From: Promethearchaeota archaeon
GTDB lineage: Archaea > Asgardarchaeota > Lokiarchaeia > Sigynarchaeales > SOKP01
DNA length: 18,236 nucleotides
Assembly (NCBI GenBank): GCA_030620005.1
Contig: JAUXAJ010000074.1
Location: 1-18,236 of the forward strand
Direction of reading: 5' to 3'
A program made the position numbers and the translations under genes. Shown here piece by piece: positions 15,512-18,236 of the stretch (its first letter is position 1; each line of letters starts with the position of its first letter). Under the pieces are notes generated by a model. That model saw nothing but the letters and a program-made list of their open reading frames with translations. It did no database searches and was not told where the DNA came from.

Positions 15512-15736
15512 TGAAATTCAAATTTTTTTTTTTTTCCTTTATATAATATAAATAATTTCAGACAGATATTTATTTTTTTAATTTAAAATATAAGAGAAGT
15601 TTTTATGAATTTATAAATTTAAAATGAACAAGTTAACTTTCAAAACAAAAGAATTTTTTAATTTCAAATTTATATTTTTCTCGCGTGAAAAATGATTACT
15701 ATTAATTATTAAAATACCTTTTTAATATCTAAAATA
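15512..15736. promoter_or_regulatory. divergent promoter region of the longin-GTPase and first Lrp gene
   Basis: For the leftward gene a TATA-like tttatatta element (read on the minus strand, about 15538-15556) lies roughly 30-40 bases upstream of the ATG. For the rightward Lrp gene an AT-rich TATA-like element (about 15704-15716) lies about 25 bases before its ATG, implying a leaderless transcript. A 20-bp palindrome lies just upstream of that element and is listed separately. Confidence 0.4.
15674..15693. promoter_or_regulatory. 20-bp near-perfect palindrome, candidate Lrp operator
   Basis: ATTTTTCTCGCGTGAAAAAT is self-complementary except for one central pair (T/T), and its CGCG core stands out in AT-rich surroundings. 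It ends 43 bases before the Lrp-family start and directly upstream of the TATA-like element. Lrp/AsnC proteins commonly bind palindromes near their own promoters, so autoregulation is a reasonable inference. I found no second copy upstream of the other Lrp gene. Confidence 0.5.
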
Positions 15737-16267
15737 ATGATTAGCGATAAATTAAAGTTAGATGAGATTGATAGAAAAATAATTTCTCTTTTACAAGAGA
15801 AGCCAAACCTTACACACACAGAAATTGCCAAAAATGTTAACAGATCTCAACCTACTATTGGAATGAGAGTAAAAAAATTGAAGGCCTCCGGCGTTTTTAA
15901 AGTTCAAGCTGGAGTAAATTTGAAAAACATTGAATTATTTGCTGCAATAGCTAGTATTTCTACTGAGACACCCGAAAAAGTAATGAAAATTGCTCAAATA
16001 TGTCCTTTCATGATAAATTGCTTTAAAATTACAGGTGAATATAATATATTATTGCTCTTAGCAAGTAATAAACTTGAAGATCTTGATGCTATCATAAATA
16101 ATCACTTTAGAAGTAAAGATAGCGCTGAAAAGGTTAAAATGGAGCTAATTATCGATGTTGCTAAAGATTTCATAATGGTAATTGACTTTATAACACAAGA
16201 AACTCATGACCCTACCGACCCCGATAAATGTGGCCCAAATTGTCGTCATTGTAAAGAAATTCTATAA
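15737..16267 (+). CDS. Lrp/AsnC-family regulator with Cys-rich C-terminal tail (copy 1)
   Basis: A 176-residue transcription regulator. Residues 7-55 form the winged helix-turn-helix (LDEIDRKIISLLQEKPNLTH, then SQPTIGMRVKKL as recognition helix). Residues 65-145 form the RAM effector/oligomerisation domain, with C89 in ICPF and the ITGEYNILLLL strand. Beyond the usual end a tail carries C165-G-P-N-C169-R-H-C172, a CxxxCxxC pattern that could hold a metal or a disulfide; normal Lrp proteins stop near residue 150. The converging paralog downstream and a remnant between them share this tail. A 20-bp palindrome upstream suggests autoregulation. The ATG has no Shine-Dalgarno, consistent with a leaderless message. 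Confidence 0.86.
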   Translation: MISDKLKLDEIDRKIISLLQEKPNLTHTEIAKNVNRSQPTIGMRVKKLKASGVFKVQAGVNLKNIELFAAIASISTETPEKVMKIAQICPFMINCFKITGEYNILLLLASNKLEDLDAIINNHFRSKDSAEKVKMELIIDVAKDFIMVIDFITQETHDPTDPDKCGPNCRHCKEIL

Positions 16268-16319
16268 AACATTTAAATTAAATCATAATTAAAAAAGATA
16301 TTATATAATTAGATAAATT

Positions 16320-16445
16320 GTAAGACACGATCAGGCTTTTAGGAAAGATTTTGTTTTACTTATCGATTTTTCTTCAGATGAATATGAACCTAATTTCGAA
16401 AATGGTTGCGGTGTTAAATGTAAATACCGAAAAGCAAAAAAATAA
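16320..16445 (+). pseudogene. C-terminal remnant of a third Lrp/AsnC paralog
   Basis: Read from 16320, the plus strand gives a 41-codon frame without a start codon. It includes RKDFVLLIDF, then ENGCGVKCKYRK, and ends at TAA 16443-16445. This matches the ends of the two flanking regulators: AKDFIMVIDF with CGPNC in copy 1 and HDFVVPIDF with CGPNC in copy 2. Only the last RAM strand and the Cys tail remain, and the frame is closed by a TAA just upstream. It has diverged from both neighbours, so it is not a recent partial copy of either; it looks like a deleted third gene. Confidence 0.6.
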
Positions 16446-16486
16446 AATTTATATTAATACTTACAATAAAAATCTGAATCAATCAT

Positions 16487-17059
16487 TCATTCTTCTTCAA
16501 TTTCATTAAATTTATATTTAGGTATATTTACATTTAGATGGCAGTTAGGACCACAATTATGTGAATATTCATCAAAGTTTTCAATCTGGAAATCAATTGG
16601 AACAACAAAATCGTGAATTGATTCAATAATTACATTAGTTTTAACATTAACGACATTTGGGTCCCTTCTAAAATACAAATCAACCAATTTTTCGATAGTT
16701 CGAAGGTCTGACGCTGCTACAAAACAGAGTAAATTGAATTTACCAGATATTTTAAACGCGTGATTAATGAAGGGACAATCTATTATTTTCTCAACGATTC
16801 TATCTACATCTTTAGTTGAAATGTAAATTATTGCAACTTTTATATCAACTTTTTTAATATTAAAACCTACTGTTTTAGTCAGTAGATTTTTTCTTTCAAG
16901 TTTAATAATTCTGGCTCCTACAGCCGGTTGACTTTTCTCAATTTCGAAAGCAATTTTAGAATGAGTTATATCTGGCTCCCTCTCGAGCATCTCGATGATT
17001 TTCTTATCGTCATCATCAATCCCTAATAACTCGTTAAATTTTTTCTTTTTCATATTCAT
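16487..17059 (-). CDS. Lrp/AsnC-family regulator with Cys-rich C-terminal tail (copy 2)
   Basis: A 190-residue paralog of the regulator that converges on it. A lysine-rich start precedes the winged helix (13-60; DDDDKKIIEMLEREPDITHS, then SQPAVGARIIKLERK as recognition helix). The RAM domain spans about 70-150, with C95 in DCPF and the ISGKFNLLCFV strand. The tail has C169-G-P-N-C173-H, so two of the three tail cysteines of copy 1 are kept and a histidine follows, then an acidic end (EIEEE). The recognition helices share SQP and the RxxKL pattern, so DNA targets may overlap. ATG at 17059 is used; the ATG at codon 3 is an alternative. No obvious Shine-Dalgarno is present. Confidence 0.85.
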   Translation of the reverse strand: MNMKKKKFNELLGIDDDDKKIIEMLEREPDITHSKIAFEIEKSQPAVGARIIKLERKNLLTKTVGFNIKKVDIKVAIIYISTKDVDRIVEKIIDCPFINHAFKISGKFNLLCFVAASDLRTIEKLVDLYFRRDPNVVNVKTNVIIESIHDFVVPIDFQIENFDEYSHNCGPNCHLNVNIPKYKFNEIEEE

Positions 17060-17181
17060 GTTGAATCATAACATTATATTAATTTAAATTTTATTTTAAT
17101 GAATTTAATTGTTTTTAAGAAATTAGTTAAAGACTAAAAGCTTTATTGGTTTAAAAATTTTAAAATATTAATCTATTTCCT

Positions 17182-17346
17182 CTAAGGAGTGGGTAGTATC
17201 CAAAATCCTTTTTTAATGTTCGCTTCTTTATTTTGAAAATAGGCGGCAAATGGAATATAACTGGTGAGCGTATCAAGATAAAAAATATGGGAAAACTGAG
17301 ATTTTTCATTGTTATACCTTGATTTTAGAATTTGTAATTTTCTCAT
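17182..17346 (-). CDS. small hypothetical protein, 54 residues
   Basis: An ATG at 17346 opens 54 codons to a TAG at 17182-17184, with a GGTGA ribosome-binding motif six bases before the start. The product (starting MRKLQILKSRYNNEK, with a middle rich in Tyr/Phe such as FYLDTLTSYIPFAAYF and ending GFWILPTP) has a more balanced composition than the AT-driven noise frames around it. No family is recognised, and there is no signal peptide or clear membrane helix. It stands alone about 120 bases upstream of the second Lrp gene on the same strand and could be co-transcribed with it. A truncated remnant of a larger protein is an alternative. Confidence 0.45.
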   Translation of the reverse strand: MRKLQILKSRYNNEKSQFSHIFYLDTLTSYIPFAAYFQNKEANIKKGFWILPTP

Positions 17347-17589
17347 TTCATCACCTTTTTTTTATAAGTGTAACGTTTTTGCTGAGACTGAGGTTGTAAG
17401 TTTACAGAACATGCTAGATTGAAGTGAGCGCAATAAAAGAGCTTCAAGAACATTAATTTCTTATATTATAAAAATAGATAAAATTTTTATTCTCAAATTT
17501 ATAAAATCATTTTACATTTTTTTTTTTATTAATGTCATTTTGTTGAATCGTGCTCGTATTTTAGAACGGAAATTTTTAAAAAAAATTAA
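17347..17589. other. intergenic region without a clear gene
   Basis: The left half (17370-17450) is less AT-rich than usual and holds only frames of about 10-25 codons. A 12-base T run occurs near 17517-17528. The nonamer AAGTGAGCG occurs at 17422-17430 and again at 17589-17597, each time forming a GTG start-like context, but the frames they open stop after 10 and 6 codons. No tRNA-like or CRISPR-like structure was seen. Confidence 0.4.
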
Positions 17590-17607
17590 AGTGAGCGAAT
17601 TATTAAA

Positions 17608-18236
17608 CTGAAAAATCAAGTTAATATTGATTCTTTTAAATTTGAATCTTTAACGAACGAAAATATTCAAGCAGTTTACCAAATGTGCGAAAACAACGTG
17701 CTTTTTATTTCCCATCCTTTTCAGGCTTTTAAAAAAACAACCCTTCAAAGCATGTATTTCGAGCCTGAGTTTAGCGTTGTTGCTTCTGATGCCAATGGAA
17801 ATACGGCCGCTTTTTTCATGGTTGTGTTTAGAAAACCTTTTATCTTCAGAAAAAGACGGAAAGTTGCCGTCCTTAAATTTTTTGTTGTTGATAAAAAATG
17901 GCGTTATAAAGGGCTGGGAACAAAAATTTACCAAATGCTCAACGAGAGATTAAAAAATTCTGATAAAAAATGCTTTAGAATGAAATTTGAAGTAATGTCC
18001 GCGATACCAGAATATTGGTGTCCCGGACTTGACCCTAGGCAAACTGAAGCTTTTTTTTTTCTTAAGAAGCAAGGATTCAAGAAAAAAAGCGAAAGAATTA
18101 ATCTACGCGTGGATTTAGAAAGTTTTCCAGGAGAAAAGCCTCCAGAGGAGCTAAATGGATTTATAATTTCAAGAGCTACTCTCGATGATAAAGAAGAATT
18201 AGTTCCACTTTCTTTCATGCCAAGAATATATAGTTT
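17608..18236 (+). CDS. GNAT-family N-acetyltransferase, cut by the right edge
   Basis: A frame open from 17590 to the window end encodes a GNAT-fold acetyltransferase. An N-terminal strand-helix (VNIDSFKFESLTNENIQA) leads to a core strand (VAVLKFFVVD) and the acetyl-CoA loop WRYKGLGTKIYQML, which fits the family Q/RxxGxG/A motif; then a strand (MKFEVM) and FFFLKKQGFKKKS at the usual domain end. About 30 further residues (FIISRATLDD) look like the start of a second GNAT domain. The start is unclear: between the in-frame TAA at 17587-17589 and an ATG at 17683 there is no ATG, GTG or TTG. The CTG at 17608 is used here only as a placeholder; starting at 17683 would delete the first strand. A GTG at 17591 in another frame would need a one-base shift. 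The substrate is unknown. Confidence 0.72.
   Translation, partial: MKNQVNIDSFKFESLTNENIQAVYQMCENNVLFISHPFQAFKKTTLQSMYFEPEFSVVASDANGNTAAFFMVVFRKPFIFRKRRKVAVLKFFVVDKKWRYKGLGTKIYQMLNERLKNSDKKCFRMKFEVMSAIPEYWCPGLDPRQTEAFFFLKKQGFKKKSERINLRVDLESFPGEKPPEELNGFIISRATLDDKEELVPLSFMPRIYS

Noticed and set aside
17340..17400. Possible C/D box guide RNA (GTGATGA on the minus strand and CTGAGACTGA nearby on the plus strand)
   Set aside because: The C-like and D-like boxes lie on opposite strands, so they cannot belong to one RNA; the GTGATGA is better explained as the ribosome-binding site of the 54-residue ORF.
17650..18218. Two minus-strand frames (17650-17934 and 17928-18218)
   Set aside because: They are antisense to the GNAT domain on the plus strand, whose acetyl-CoA loop and strand pattern are clear.
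1..18236. CRISPR arrays, insertion sequences, integrases, tRNA or rRNA genes
   Set aside because: Scanning by eye found no regularly spaced direct repeats, transposase motifs, terminal inverted repeats, or cloverleaf-like sequence.

Overview
The window is strongly AT-rich, gene-dense DNA that reads as an Asgard archaeon (Promethearchaeota), most like the low-GC Lokiarchaeia. The evidence is a corrinoid iron-sulfur subunit of archaeal CODH/acetyl-CoA synthase, a longin-type domain fused to a divergent small GTPase, an alpha-SNAP-like helical-repeat protein, a ubiquitin-like beta-grasp protein ending in GG-F, TATA-like boxes with leaderless or GGTGA-type starts, and oligo-T stretches after genes. 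The lineage is inferred from gene content; no rRNA or tRNA gene is visible to confirm it.

Layout. Positions 1-221 hold two very short ORFs with good ribosome-binding sites. 222-1679 (+) is the CODH/ACS gamma subunit (cdhE/acsC). 1774-4104 (-) is a two-gene unit: a helical-repeat protein followed by a HAD phosphatase. 4409-4618 (+) is the beta-grasp/ubiquitin-like protein. 4619-5246 holds no intact gene but has what looks like a decayed minus-strand gene and an inverted repeat. 5247-11829 (-) is a long co-directional block, in transcription order: a possible 60-aa membrane peptide, ABC ATPase, FtsX-type permease, coiled-coil protein, ribonuclease Z, a six-helix membrane protein, and a DUF457/YdjM-type membrane protein. 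11993-13760 (+) holds a methyltransferase-type corrinoid protein, a GmhB-like sugar bisphosphate phosphatase and a Cys-rich zinc-ribbon-like protein built from two copies of one unit. 13844-15511 (-) holds an RmlC-type epimerase and the longin-GTPase fusion. 15737-17059 holds two Lrp/AsnC regulators facing each other, with the C-terminal scrap of a third between them. 17182-17346 (-) is an unlisted small ORF. From about 17608 a GNAT acetyltransferase runs off the right edge.

How the genes relate. The CODH/ACS gamma subunit and the corrinoid protein both carry methyl groups on cobamides, so methylated compounds could feed the Wood-Ljungdahl pathway, although neither has its usual partners here. 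The GmhB-like and RmlC-like genes suggest surface sugar-nucleotide chemistry. The helical-repeat protein, longin-GTPase and ubiquitin-like protein are Asgard-type eukaryote-like components. The most distinctive local signal is the Lrp cluster: two intact paralogs and one remnant share a Cys-rich tail (CGxxC) beyond the normal Lrp fold, and a near-perfect 20-bp palindrome lies just upstream of the first.
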